This document shows, piece by piece, positions 34,638-43,093 of a DNA stretch of 52,375 bases. The notes below the pieces were generated by a model. That model saw only the letters and a list, made by a program, of their open reading frames with translations, did no database searches and was not told the DNA's origin. How positions within the stretch are numbered: position 1 is the stretch's first letter; each line of letters opens with the position of its first letter. The DNA is taken from NCBI RefSeq assembly GCF_027859075.1, contig NZ_JAQIBL010000005.1, forward strand, positions 1 to 52,375, read 5' to 3'. The translations under genes were made by a program, and so were the position numbers. Origin of the DNA: Oceanispirochaeta sp. Lineage in GTDB: Bacteria; Spirochaetota; Spirochaetia; DSM-2461.

Positions 34638-36434
34638 TTACAAGAGCTCCGATTCAAACCGGTCCACCAGGGCCGCAAATCGTCCCAGGGCTTTATTGAC
34701 GGCCTCGGGGCGGCTCATATCCACTCCTGCGGCCTTGAGAGAATCCAGTGGAAACCGGCTGCCCCCGGATTTAAGAAAGTTCAGGTAAGACTCCCCTTCG
34801 GCATCGCCCCCGTCCAGAACCATTTCGGACAAGGCCATGGCCGCAGACAATCCTGTGGCATACTTATAAACATAAAAAGCATTGTAAAAATGAGGGATTC
34901 TGAGTCCCTCCAGATCGGCCTGTTCTTCCAGAACCACATCAGGACCGAAATACTTCTCCAGAAGGGTTCTGTATTCAAAGCGGAGACTGTCTACGGTCAG
35001 GGGCTTCCCGGCTTCTACCAGGGCATGGCATTTCATCTCATACTCTGCAAACATGGTCTGCCTGTAGATGGTTCCCAGAATATCGTCGATCTGACGGCCC
35101 AGAAGGTAGAGGGTCATCTCCTTCGATTCGGAATGATCCATCAGGTAGCGGCCCAGAAGCTGTTCATTGAAGGTAGAGGCTACCTCGGCCTCAAAGATGG
35201 TATAATTGTAATTCTGAAAAGGATTGTTCCTGACAGAAAACCAGGAATGCATGGAATGTCCCCCCTCATGGGCCAGGGTGAAGACATCCCGGATATCGTC
35301 TTCCTTGTAATTCATCAGAATATAGGGATCCCCCTTGTAGGATCCTGCCGAAAAGGCTCCGGACCGCTTGCCCTTGTTCTCATACCGGTCTACCCAGCCG
35401 CTGCTGAGGCCCTTCTTCAGCACAGATCCATACTCTTCTCCCAGAGGAGACAGGGCCTTGAGGACCACATTCACCCCGTCGTCAAAGCTGTGCCGGACAG
35501 ACATATCGGGTATAAGAGAAACCTTGGTATCATAAAGATGAAGGGCATCCAGCCCCAGGACTCTTTTCCTGAGGGCATAATAGCGGTGGAGAGGAGCCAG
35601 ATTATCCGAGACAGAGGCAATCAGATTATCATACACATCGACGGGAACATTGTCGGGGAAAAGACTGGCCTCCCGGGCCGATGAAAATCCCCGGACCTTT
35701 GCACTGTATATGTCTCTCAGCACACTGCCGCCATAGAGTTCACTGAGGGTGTTTTTGTGACCCTCAAAAACGGTATAGAACTGTTGAAAGGCCTGCTTCC
35801 GAATTGCCCGGTCAGGGTCCAGGAGAAACACTCCAAAGGTGGAATTGGTCAGTCCCTTCTCCTCGCCCTTCACTTCGATGGTTCCGAAATTCATATCCCC
35901 GTTGGTCAAGGCCGAAAAAGCCTTCCGGGCGGTTTGTGCAAACTCTGCCTGCATGGCCAGAAGAGATTCTTCCTTTTCAGACAGGATATGGGGTTTATAC
36001 CGGATCATTCTTTCCAGAGGGATGCGGAATTCCTTCAGGACAGGATCCTTCATATAGGAAGCCAGCAGCTCATCCGGGAGAGACTGAATCTCAGGCTTGA
36101 GATAACTGGCCTCGGTGCTGCTTTTTGTGGCCACCGCCATATAACGGGAATAACGGCCCATGGAATCGCTGTCTGCCACATCCTCTTCCTTGCGGAGCAT
36201 GGCGTAGTACCCCAGCCGTTCCTCCAGAATCTCCAGAGAATTGAAAAAATCAAAGCAGCCTCTCAGGCGTTCTGCCGAATCACCCAGGCTGCCCTTGAAG
36301 CCGGAGATTTCCGGGATCAGAGCCTCCAGTTCCTTGAGCCCTGCTTCCCAGGCTTCCGAGTCTTTAAACAGAGAGGCAAGGTTCCATTTATTCCCGGAGG
36401 GAACATCTTTTCTATTTTTGATTGTCTGACTCAT
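34638..36434 (-). CDS. pepF: Oligoendopeptidase F (M3 family)
   Basis: Cytoplasmic zinc metallopeptidase that trims short peptides (598 aa). The HExxH zinc motif is H389-E390-GGH393 in TLAHEGGHSMHSWF, and the third ligand Glu lies about 25 residues later in NYTIFEAEVASTFNE. The N-terminal 200 residues are the helical M3 lid domain. Its ATG overlaps the stop of rdgB by 4 bp, so it is read from the same transcript. No signal peptide. Confidence 0.95.
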   Translation of the reverse strand: MSQTIKNRKDVPSGNKWNLASLFKDSEAWEAGLKELEALIPEISGFKGSLGDSAERLRGCFDFFNSLEILEERLGYYAMLRKEEDVADSDSMGRYSRYMAVATKSSTEASYLKPEIQSLPDELLASYMKDPVLKEFRIPLERMIRYKPHILSEKEESLLAMQAEFAQTARKAFSALTNGDMNFGTIEVKGEEKGLTNSTFGVFLLDPDRAIRKQAFQQFYTVFEGHKNTLSELYGGSVLRDIYSAKVRGFSSAREASLFPDNVPVDVYDNLIASVSDNLAPLHRYYALRKRVLGLDALHLYDTKVSLIPDMSVRHSFDDGVNVVLKALSPLGEEYGSVLKKGLSSGWVDRYENKGKRSGAFSAGSYKGDPYILMNYKEDDIRDVFTLAHEGGHSMHSWFSVRNNPFQNYNYTIFEAEVASTFNEQLLGRYLMDHSESKEMTLYLLGRQIDDILGTIYRQTMFAEYEMKCHALVEAGKPLTVDSLRFEYRTLLEKYFGPDVVLEEQADLEGLRIPHFYNAFYVYKYATGLSAAMALSEMVLDGGDAEGESYLNFLKSGGSRFPLDSLKAAGVDMSRPEAVNKALGRFAALVDRFESELL

Positions 36435-37021
36435 ACAAGGGCCTCCAATAGTGAATTCATGACTCTCCCGGCCTTTCCCCTATGGGAGACACGGTTTTTT
36501 TCAACATCCGTCAGTTCTGCAGCCGTTTTTCCCGACAGGGCATCCACAAAGACGGGATCATAGCCGAACCCCCCCCCACCGAAGGGAGAGTCGGCGATCC
36601 GTCCCTCGAAGGATTCCTGAACAGAATACACCCTGTAGGGGGCTGTGAACAGAACCATGGCGCAGACAAAGAAGGCTTCCCGTTCCGTCACCCCGTCCAG
36701 GTTTTTCAGCAAAAGCCTGTTCCGGTCCGGGTCTGTGAGAACAAGCCCGTCCTCGCTGGAACCGTACCGGGCGGAGTAAATCCCCGGAGCTCCTCCCAGG
36801 GCGTTCACACACAACCCTGAATCGTCGGCCAGAACAGGCCTTTTAACCAGATTGTAGAGGGTTTCCGCCTTCAGGAGCGCATTCTCCATAAAGGTGCTTC
36901 CCGTTTCATCACAATCGAATTCCACTCCCAGATCGGAGGGGATGAGAATCTTATGACCCGAGAAGATCTGCTCCAGTTCTTTTTTCTTATGCATATTGCC
37001 AGTGGCGAGTATTATTTCCAT
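36431..37021 (-). CDS. rdgB: dITP/XTP pyrophosphatase (RdgB/HAM1)
   Basis: House-cleaning enzyme hydrolysing dITP, ITP and XTP to monophosphates. The N-terminus IILATGNMHKKKELEQI gives the nucleotide-binding start, VLADDSGLCVNALGGAPGIYSARYG is the central active-site block, and GGFGYDPVF with SHRGKA is the purine-binding part. The length (196 aa) is normal. The ATG at 37021 is preferred to an in-frame start two codons earlier because it fits the family's N-terminus; neither has a strong ribosome site. Coupled to pepF. Confidence 0.95.
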   Translation of the reverse strand: MEIILATGNMHKKKELEQIFSGHKILIPSDLGVEFDCDETGSTFMENALLKAETLYNLVKRPVLADDSGLCVNALGGAPGIYSARYGSSEDGLVLTDPDRNRLLLKNLDGVTEREAFFVCAMVLFTAPYRVYSVQESFEGRIADSPFGGGGFGYDPVFVDALSGKTAAELTDVEKNRVSHRGKAGRVMNSLLEALV

Positions 37022-37083
37022 AACCATAGAAGATAATGCATCCCGGCGCCTCTGCGCAACCGGAAAATGGGAATCATCAAAAG

Positions 37084-38001
37084 TCAGTCAGGACAGGAGA
37101 TCCTATTTTCACCGAGTCCCCCCTTGAGTCCCTGAAGATAGGTTCTGAGATAATACAGTCCCGAATCGACGGAGCCCTTGGGCATATCCAGGAGCCTGGC
37201 TATGTCTTCATTACTGGGAACCAGAGGAATGGAATCCAGCTGCTTATCCAGTTTTCGCAGCCTTTTTCTGTACAGTTTGCTGCGTTTCTCAAAGAGGGGA
37301 AACTGAAGAGGGTCCCCACTGTTGGCCCACTTTTTTTCGTTCAGATTCAGGCGGCAATAATTCTCAATTCTCTTACGCCTCAGATGTTCCTTCCGGTCAT
37401 ACTTCAGTCTAAGACAGCCCAGAATGGATCGCCTGAGGCGAAGAGCTTCTTCAGGTGCTGGACCCAGGAATGGAAAGGCCGTGAGATAATCATCTTCTTC
37501 CAGAAAAGAGATATGCTTCAATACAAAGATCAGCAGCCTCTGCCTCAGGGCATCTTTTCTGTAAGGAGTCATCCCCGAGTTCTCCAGAATGTAGTTCAGC
37601 TTATCCAGAAGACAGAATTGATTATCACAGCTGCATCCTGACTCGTCACTCCGAATGTGTTCATACTCGATGATGGATTCTCTCTCGCAAACCCATTCAT
37701 CTTCCTGTCCTTTCTGGTTTTGGCGGTAGTGAGACCGGAGATGCCAGGTCAGCACACTGTTGAGATAGCAGACAAAAGAGAGTCCCCGGTAATCAAAGTT
37801 CATAAGAATGCCGTGAATTCTGCCCAGGAACCCCAGAAGAAAACCACTCCAGTCCTCTTCAGAGAGTGAATTTTTATATCCGGGAAATGAATAGACATAC
37901 AGGCTCAGCTCATCCAGCAGAGCCCGGTGTCTCTGACCGGGAGTGTTCTCCTCCACAGTCTGCTGATACACAAGAACCTGATGAGTTAAAAAATCGATCA
38001 T
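37084..38001 (-). CDS. Unknown protein with sigma-factor-like C-terminal helix-turn-helix
   Basis: A 305-aa cytoplasmic protein. I do not recognise a named family. The N-terminal half (residues about 1-105) is helical and aromatic-rich, ending in YLNSVLTWHLRSHYRQN, which resembles sigma region 2. The C-terminus (about 262-295) reads NEDIARLLDMPKGSVDSGLYYLRTYLQ, the pattern of a sigma region 4 helix-turn-helix. A Cys cluster (CSCDNQFC) sits near residue 130. The start at 38001 has GGAGG 7 bp upstream. Its leader carries a hairpin and a CTTAAG inverted repeat. An ECF-like or spirochaete-specific sigma protein is a guess. Confidence 0.65.
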   Translation of the reverse strand: MIDFLTHQVLVYQQTVEENTPGQRHRALLDELSLYVYSFPGYKNSLSEEDWSGFLLGFLGRIHGILMNFDYRGLSFVCYLNSVLTWHLRSHYRQNQKGQEDEWVCERESIIEYEHIRSDESGCSCDNQFCLLDKLNYILENSGMTPYRKDALRQRLLIFVLKHISFLEEDDYLTAFPFLGPAPEEALRLRRSILGCLRLKYDRKEHLRRKRIENYCRLNLNEKKWANSGDPLQFPLFEKRSKLYRKRLRKLDKQLDSIPLVPSNEDIARLLDMPKGSVDSGLYYLRTYLQGLKGGLGENRISCPD

Positions 38002-38015
38002 AACGATACCTCCGT

Positions 38016-38046
38016 GTCCTGGGAGAAACAAGAGTTGTGCCAGGAC
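38016..38046 (-). promoter_or_regulatory. Leader hairpin upstream of the sigma-like gene
   Basis: GTCCTGG (38016-38022) and CCAGGAC (38040-38046) form a 7-bp stem, with an inner ACAA/TTGT pair in the loop, ending only a few bases upstream of the GGAGG ribosome site. On the minus strand it follows a long T-run (38047-38054 region). It could affect translation of the sigma-like gene. Confidence 0.45.
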
Positions 38047-38092
38047 GAAAAAAAAGGGAAATCATCACGACTTCCCCCGTTTTGTATCCGGA

Positions 38093-38111
38093 TCTTAAGA
38101 AATGCTTAAGA
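38093..38111. repeat. CTTAAG inverted repeat
   Basis: TCTTAAG (38093-38099) and CTTAAGA (38105-38111) form a perfect 7-bp inverted repeat with a 5-bp spacer, about 100 bp upstream of the sigma-like gene. It is a candidate operator. Confidence 0.4.
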
Positions 38112-38130
38112 AAATGAATGGTATCATACC

Positions 38131-38192
38131 CCAGGGCAAGCCCTGGACCCGAGCCGCATTTGCGGCACTTATTCGGCAATGCCCGCAAGCGG
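38131..38192. repeat. Three consecutive tight hairpins between trpS and the sigma-like gene
   Basis: CCAGGGC-AA-GCCCTGG (38131-38146), GCCGCA-TT-TGCGGC (38153-38166) and CCGC-AA-GCGG (38183-38192) follow one another, all perfect and each with a 2-nt loop. The stretch is much more GC-rich than its surroundings and has no T-run. It may be one copy of a dispersed structured repeat. The region continues to the trpS stop at 38218. Confidence 0.5.
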
Positions 38193-38217
38193 TCGCTGCC
38201 CTCATTTCATTTGCGAA

Positions 38218-39219
38218 TCAGATATCGAATCCCATGGCCTTCCGAAGTTTACCGATTTTGACAGAAGCCAGGGCTCTGGCCTTCAGGGCTCCCCCGGTCA
38301 GAACCTGATCGATATAGGATGTATCTTCCATCAGGGCATTATACCGCTCCCGCATGGGTGAAAGAACTCCGTTGATAACATGAAAGAGTTCCTCTTTGGC
38401 TTCACCCCAACCCATGCCGCCGGCCCTGTAACGGGCAGCCAGAGCATCCTGCTGTTCGGGAGTTGCAAAAAGTTTATAAAGGGTGAAGACATTGCATGTC
38501 TCGGGATCCTTCACTTCTTCTACCGTCTGGGAATTGGTGAGGATCTTATTGCAGAGCTTCTTCAGCTTCTTTTCTGCAAGAAAGAGTGGTATCGTATTAT
38601 CATAGCTCTTGCTCATCTTCCGGCCGTCCAGCCCCACCACAACCTGTGTGCTTTCGGAAACGACCGCCTCGGGCAGAGTCAGTAGGTCCTGTTTATAGTT
38701 TCGGTTCACCGCCTGGGCAATATCCACAGCCATCTCGATGTGCTGAACCTGATCCTTTCCCACGGGGACATAATTGGTATCGAAGAGGAGGATATCTGCG
38801 GCCATCAGCACGGGATAGGTATACAGACCCAAATTGATATTGTGATCCTCGGGCCTGCCCTTCTCCCGGTTCTGATCCACCGTGGCCTTATAGGCATGGG
38901 CTCTATTCATCAGACCCTTGGCGGTAAAGGCCATGATCATGGTCGTCAGTTCGAAGGTTTCGGGAACATCCGACTGCCTGTAGATCAGGGTTTTTTCGGG
39001 GTCCAGTCCGCAGGCCAGCCAGCAGGCAGCGATTTCATAGGTGTATTCTTTCAGGAGTTTGGGGTCCTTGATACTGTTCAGTGAGTGATAATCTGCAATA
39101 AAGTAACGGGCATCATAACTCTCGGCCAGTTCCAATGCCGGTTTGATGGCTCCCAGGTAATTCCCGAGATGGGGCATCCCCGTTGGTTTAATCCCGGTCA
39201 AAACAACTTTTCCACTCAT
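38218..39219 (-). CDS. trpS: Tryptophanyl-tRNA synthetase
   Basis: Class I aminoacyl-tRNA synthetase charging tRNA-Trp. The HIGH-type motif is TGMPHLGNYLG near the N-terminus and the KMSKS motif is intact (GLDGRKMSKSYDN). Other family marks are QHIEMAVDIAQ and YTYPVLMAADILLF. The ATG at 39219 is preferred over a TTG two codons upstream, because AAGGA lies at a good distance. The length (333 aa) is normal. Read away from the two-component operon. Confidence 0.97.
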   Translation of the reverse strand: MSGKVVLTGIKPTGMPHLGNYLGAIKPALELAESYDARYFIADYHSLNSIKDPKLLKEYTYEIAACWLACGLDPEKTLIYRQSDVPETFELTTMIMAFTAKGLMNRAHAYKATVDQNREKGRPEDHNINLGLYTYPVLMAADILLFDTNYVPVGKDQVQHIEMAVDIAQAVNRNYKQDLLTLPEAVVSESTQVVVGLDGRKMSKSYDNTIPLFLAEKKLKKLCNKILTNSQTVEEVKDPETCNVFTLYKLFATPEQQDALAARYRAGGMGWGEAKEELFHVINGVLSPMRERYNALMEDTSYIDQVLTGGALKARALASVKIGKLRKAMGFDI

Positions 39220-39361
39220 CCCCAAATCCTTCCTTAATCATGTTTTCTCTGTCAATTTTGCAGGGCCGATTTTAACATAGTCCCTTATTAAAGGAAAGAG
39301 ACCGGAAAAACCGCCCTCATTTACACTTCAGAGCTCCTTTCTCATCCTCATATTAAATCGG

Positions 39362-39393
39362 CTTCACAAAACAAACATTGTTTCCACAAAACA
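39362..39393. promoter_or_regulatory. Direct repeats upstream of the response-regulator gene
   Basis: CACAAAACA occurs at 39365-39373 and 39385-39393, exactly 20 bp apart, about 100 bp before the response-regulator start. The first copy is preceded by CTT, giving CTTCACA, the same heptamer found three-fold upstream of the porin-like gene at 41623. Autoregulation by the OmpR-type regulator is a reasonable reading. The rest of this 270-bp gap (39220-39489) shows nothing clear. Confidence 0.4.
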
Positions 39394-39489
39394 GACCCTT
39401 TCCCCCCTGTCATTATGATCCATAGGAGATTTTTTACAGCTTTGCAAAAATGACTGGTAAATTCAGCTGATTTCAGGCAAAATATCTGT

Positions 39490-40176
39490 ATGGCACTAAT
39501 TTTTGTTATAGAAGACAATGACTCGATCCGGGAAGCCGTATCGGGCTACCTGAAGCTCTCTGATTATGAAGTGGAAGAATTTGACGCACTGGGCGGTGTA
39601 AAAGAAGCCATGGCATCCAGGAATCCGGAACTCCTGATCCTTGACGCCATGCTGCCCGACGGAGATGGATTCATTTTCGCCAAGGAAATCCGCCAAAAAT
39701 CTGAAATCCCCATCATATTCATGACAGCCAGAGAATCAGAGTCGGACAGGATAACCGGATTTGAGGTGGGAGCCGATGATTATATCGTCAAACCCTTTTC
39801 CCCGAAAGAACTGGTTTTGAGAGTGGGAGCTGTTCTGAAAAGAACAGGGACAACCCTGCCCCAGAAAAAGATGCATGGATGGTCATTACAGGGTCAGAAA
39901 CTGACCACCGATGAAGATTCCCATAAGGCCATGCTGAACAACCAGCTTCTGAAACTGACAGCAGCGGAGTGGAAGATTCTCCTTTATCTGTCTTCCAATG
40001 GTGGAGCCGTTGTCTCCCGGGAGCAGATACTGGACCGTTGTCTGGAATATTCCTTTGAAGGATATGACCGGACAGTGGATACCCATATTAAGAACCTCCG
40101 TGCCAAACTTCAGAATCCAGACTGGATTGAGACTGTCAGAGGATACGGATACAGGTTTGCAGGAAACAGTACATGA
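39490..40176 (+). CDS. OmpR-family response regulator
   Basis: Two-component response regulator (228 aa). The receiver has the acidic pair E8-D9, the phosphorylated Asp D52 (LDAMLPDGDG), T79 (FMTARES) and K101 (VKPFSPKEL). A linker leads to an OmpR/PhoB winged helix (about residues 130-226; LTAAEWKILLYLSSNGGAVVSREQIL, TVDTHIKNLRAKL, VRGYGYRF). Its stop overlaps the kinase start (ATGA), so the pair is coupled. The porin-like gene downstream of the kinase, with tandem 11-bp repeats, is the likely target. Confidence 0.95.
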   Translation: MALIFVIEDNDSIREAVSGYLKLSDYEVEEFDALGGVKEAMASRNPELLILDAMLPDGDGFIFAKEIRQKSEIPIIFMTARESESDRITGFEVGADDYIVKPFSPKELVLRVGAVLKRTGTTLPQKKMHGWSLQGQKLTTDEDSHKAMLNNQLLKLTAAEWKILLYLSSNGGAVVSREQILDRCLEYSFEGYDRTVDTHIKNLRAKLQNPDWIETVRGYGYRFAGNST

Positions 40177-41504
40177 GATCAATGCGCGCCAGAATGCTGG
40201 CGGCTTTTTTTCTGATTATCCTTATCCATAATTTATTACTGGTCCTGACCCTCATATTGGGGTATGGCAATTCCAAAGAGTATTGGAATGATCATGTGGA
40301 ACAAGAGTCACATGCATTTGTCATGGAATTCCTGACAGAGATGATGAATCAGGGAGGCACCCTGAATGCCGCGTCCAGTTCACTCGTACTGGAGTCAGCC
40401 AGGAACTACCTGATCGAGTCCGCCCAGGTATTCCTGTACTCCCCTGAGGGTGAACTTCTTGAATCCTGGACCAATCCCCTCCTGGATAACTACTCACTTG
40501 TAAAATCAGAAGTCCAAAAGGCTGAGGCCTTGTACTATAATGGACAGCTCAGAGGATATGTACAGATAATTCCTCTTTCTTTCAGCTACGTGAACCATAA
40601 CAATGTATTCATTGCACGGATTATAAAACTCTTCACCCTGGGCCTGATCCTATCTGCCGGACTATCACTTCTCCTGGCCTTCCGTATTTCCGCATCCTTC
40701 ACAAGAGAAGCCCGCCGGACAGCCAGATCACTCATCAAGTTGGCCGGAGGATCCCGGGTAGAGGAATTCACAAAGACAGCGACGGCTGAGCTGTCGACCA
40801 TCAACGAGGCGGCGGGGTCTTTGCAGAAGATGCTGATATCCGAAGAAGACCGGAGGATTCTCAGATCCCGGAGTCTCGCTCATGACCTGAAAACCCCCTT
40901 GACAGCCCTGAAGACACAACTCTATGCCTACAGGGATGGAGTTCTTCTTATGACTCCCGAGGGCTGGGAGAAAATTATGTCAGAAATAGCCGTCCTGGAA
41001 TCGCTGACCAAAGACTTCCTGATCCTGGGGGAGCTGGATACTGAGGGGAATCAGCTCTCAATCAAAAAAGGATCCGCCGAGAGTCTCCGAGCAGGGATTA
41101 TGGACTCCCTGGCAGACCTTGCCGAGTCGAAAGGCATTTCTCTGGAGTGGTCCAATGGTCTGGACTATCTGTATTGTGACTTTCCCCTGACCAGCCGGGC
41201 TCTGGAAGCCCTGGTTAAAAACGCGATTCAGCACATGACCATCCAGGGGATTGTGGAGATTGAAGCCGGAGGAACCGCAGAAAGCCCTCATTTCAGGGTC
41301 ATAAACCCGGGAACGATAGAGGAAGAGCACCTGTCTCTCCTCTTTGATCCCCTCTATAAAACCGACAGAAGCCGGAATAAAAGGGGCAGCGGTCTGGGAT
41401 TGACGATTTCCAGGCGCATAGCCGAATTTCATAATGGTTCATTAAGAGTTGAAAACCTGGATGAGCATCGTGTCTGCTTCACTTTGAGCCTAAATCGTGG
41501 CTGA
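40173..41504 (+). CDS. Sensor histidine kinase
   Basis: Membrane histidine kinase (443 aa). One membrane helix near residues 8-30 and a second at about 148-170 enclose a periplasmic sensor of about 115 residues. A HAMP-like linker follows. The phospho-acceptor is H237 in RSLAHDLKTPLTALK. The ATP domain has an N-box (ALVKNAIQHM), a D/F-like LLFDPLYKTDRSRNKRG, and GSGLGLTISRRIAEFH. It is the partner of the preceding OmpR-type regulator. The signal it detects is unknown; an envelope cue is plausible given the porin gene next door. Confidence 0.94.
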   Translation: MRSMRARMLAAFFLIILIHNLLLVLTLILGYGNSKEYWNDHVEQESHAFVMEFLTEMMNQGGTLNAASSSLVLESARNYLIESAQVFLYSPEGELLESWTNPLLDNYSLVKSEVQKAEALYYNGQLRGYVQIIPLSFSYVNHNNVFIARIIKLFTLGLILSAGLSLLLAFRISASFTREARRTARSLIKLAGGSRVEEFTKTATAELSTINEAAGSLQKMLISEEDRRILRSRSLAHDLKTPLTALKTQLYAYRDGVLLMTPEGWEKIMSEIAVLESLTKDFLILGELDTEGNQLSIKKGSAESLRAGIMDSLADLAESKGISLEWSNGLDYLYCDFPLTSRALEALVKNAIQHMTIQGIVEIEAGGTAESPHFRVINPGTIEEEHLSLLFDPLYKTDRSRNKRGSGLGLTISRRIAEFHNGSLRVENLDEHRVCFTLSLNRG

Positions 41505-41622
41505 AAAAGGACTTTCACGACATGACCAGAGGACAGACTCCACAGTATACACACAGTAGCACAAGGAGAAGACTCAATGGCACCGTGTTAAGGCGGTTAA
41601 AAATGTGTTATTTTTTTTGCTG

Positions 41623-41655
41623 CTTCACACATTCTTCACACCTCCTTCATATCAT
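41623..41655 (+). promoter_or_regulatory. Three tandem 11-bp repeats, candidate OmpR/PhoB-type operator
   Basis: CTTCA starts at 41623, 41634 and 41645, giving three 11-bp units (CTTCACACATT, CTTCACACCTC, CTTCATATCAT). The 11-bp period is that of PhoB/OmpR boxes. They lie between the two-component operon and the porin-like gene. The rest of the 239-bp gap holds a candidate -10 and no gene. Confidence 0.6.
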
Positions 41656-41688
41656 CAACAAATACGGCTACTACCCTCGAGTTAATTG

Positions 41689-41694
41689 TATAAA
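41689..41694 (+). promoter_or_regulatory. Candidate -10 box of the porin-like gene
   Basis: TATAAA at 41689-41694 is a good -10, but no -35 is visible at the right distance, as expected for an activator-dependent promoter. The start codon lies about 50 bp downstream, preceded by AGGAG (41731-41735). Confidence 0.45.
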
Positions 41695-41743
41695 TTACGC
41701 AGAGCGTATGTTCTGTAAATAAACAAGTAGGAGTGAATGTAAT

Positions 41744-42952
41744 ATGAAAAAGACTATTGTTTTACTGACAATTGTTCTGGCCATTTTGGCTGCCCCCGTA
41801 TTTGCTGAAGTAACAACTTCCGGCGACGTAGAGTTTGACTGGGCCTTTGGTGCAGACGACAACTACAAAGACGGCGAAACTGATGGAAGTGCAAAAATTG
41901 CTCTTGACGGTGCTATTTCTGATTTCACCTCAATCAGTGCTGCTTTCGAAGCTGACTATGATGATTCAGCATCCCTGAATGCTATGACCCTGACACAGGA
42001 CATAACAGGTATTCTCGGTGTTGATGGTGCCGTAGCTTTTTCCTACACCGTAGGTTTTATGGGTTACTCTCCTGTAACTTATAGCGAAGTGGCTCCTTAC
42101 ACAGCTGGTATTTTTGATGCCGAAGCCGGTAAAAAAGTTGGTGTAGACGGAAACTTTGGTTCTAGTACTTATACAGTTGGTGAAGACTACTACTCTGCCA
42201 GCTCAATGCTTGGATTCAAAATGATGTTCGGCCTGGCCGACATGGTTAATGTAGACGTAGCACTGTACCCCAGTTCTATGATGAGTAAAGAATCTCGCGG
42301 TTACTACGGTGCTGCTGACTCTGCCCTTGAAATGGGAATCAATGCTTACGGTACATTCGGCATGGTTGACGCTTCTGTTTACTATGTTGCTTCTACAAGA
42401 ACAAATCTTCTGGAAGATGATGGTGACGATGCTGACTCAAATGGTAACATGTTTGGTTTCAGTGCTGCTTCCACCGTTATGGAAGGACTTAAAGTTGGTG
42501 CCGGTCTTGAAATGAATATGGACCAGGATATTATTGATGTTACCGGAGCTAAAGTTGGCGAAGTTGGTATGAGTGTAACTGATGTTTCTGTTGATGCCGC
42601 TTACACCATGGATGCACTGACAGCAGGTCTCTCTTTCTACACTGCTTTTGCCAGTGAAGACACAGGTTTAGATTTTGCAGAAGTTTCTGGCATTGGCATT
42701 TCTGCCAAGTATGCTGTAACTGAAATGGCTAACCTGACAGCTGCACTGACAACACCCTTTTCTCCCATCGATCCTCTCGAGTTTGCTGATGTAATGGGAT
42801 ACGAAGTTGGTGCTGATGTAACTTTGGATGGCGTAACATACATGGCTGGATACACATTAATGTCTGACTATTCTGCTTACGACGCTGAGTTCCTGAATAA
42901 AAAAGGCGAAGCCACTGGTGACGTATACCTGAAAATCAAAGCCTCTTTCTAA
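41744..42952 (+). CDS. Porin-like outer-membrane beta-barrel protein
   Basis: A 402-aa exported protein with a clean signal peptide (MKKTIVLLTIVLAILAAPVFA, cleavage after residue 21). The mature part is acidic and made of alternating strands (VEFDWAFGAD, VAFSYTVGFMGYS, LGFKMMFGLADMVNVDVALYP) and ends in KIKASF with the terminal Phe of outer-membrane barrels. Codon choice is restricted (GGT, GCT, GTA), unlike its neighbours, suggesting very high expression, and a strong terminator follows. I do not recognise a precise family. It is placed directly after the two-component operon. Confidence 0.82.
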   Translation: MKKTIVLLTIVLAILAAPVFAEVTTSGDVEFDWAFGADDNYKDGETDGSAKIALDGAISDFTSISAAFEADYDDSASLNAMTLTQDITGILGVDGAVAFSYTVGFMGYSPVTYSEVAPYTAGIFDAEAGKKVGVDGNFGSSTYTVGEDYYSASSMLGFKMMFGLADMVNVDVALYPSSMMSKESRGYYGAADSALEMGINAYGTFGMVDASVYYVASTRTNLLEDDGDDADSNGNMFGFSAASTVMEGLKVGAGLEMNMDQDIIDVTGAKVGEVGMSVTDVSVDAAYTMDALTAGLSFYTAFASEDTGLDFAEVSGIGISAKYAVTEMANLTAALTTPFSPIDPLEFADVMGYEVGADVTLDGVTYMAGYTLMSDYSAYDAEFLNKKGEATGDVYLKIKASF

Positions 42953-42986
42953 TCAATCCTTCAATTGAACTATTGATTTGATACTG

Positions 42987-43012
42987 CTGCCCCTTCGGGG
43001 GCAGTTTTTTTT
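42987..43012 (+). terminator. Rho-independent terminator of the porin-like gene
   Basis: CTGCCCC (42987-42993), a TTCG tetraloop and GGGGCAG (42998-43004) form a perfect 7-bp stem followed by eight T residues (43005-43012), 34 bp past the stop codon. Confidence 0.95.
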
Positions 43013-43093
43013 GCTTTTGAATTGATTGTTAGTTAAGGATTATCCTGAAGGGATACAATCCTCTTTTTGAAATTTAAAGACAGGACAGAATTG

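Noticed and set aside
34890-35684. Long plus-strand open frame of 264 codons (and 35757-36563)
   Set aside because: Antisense to pepF, which carries the HExxH motif and normal length.
41522-41722. 66-codon plus frame before the porin-like gene
   Set aside because: It covers the tandem repeats and the -10 region, with unusual composition and no ribosome site; regulatory DNA is the better reading.
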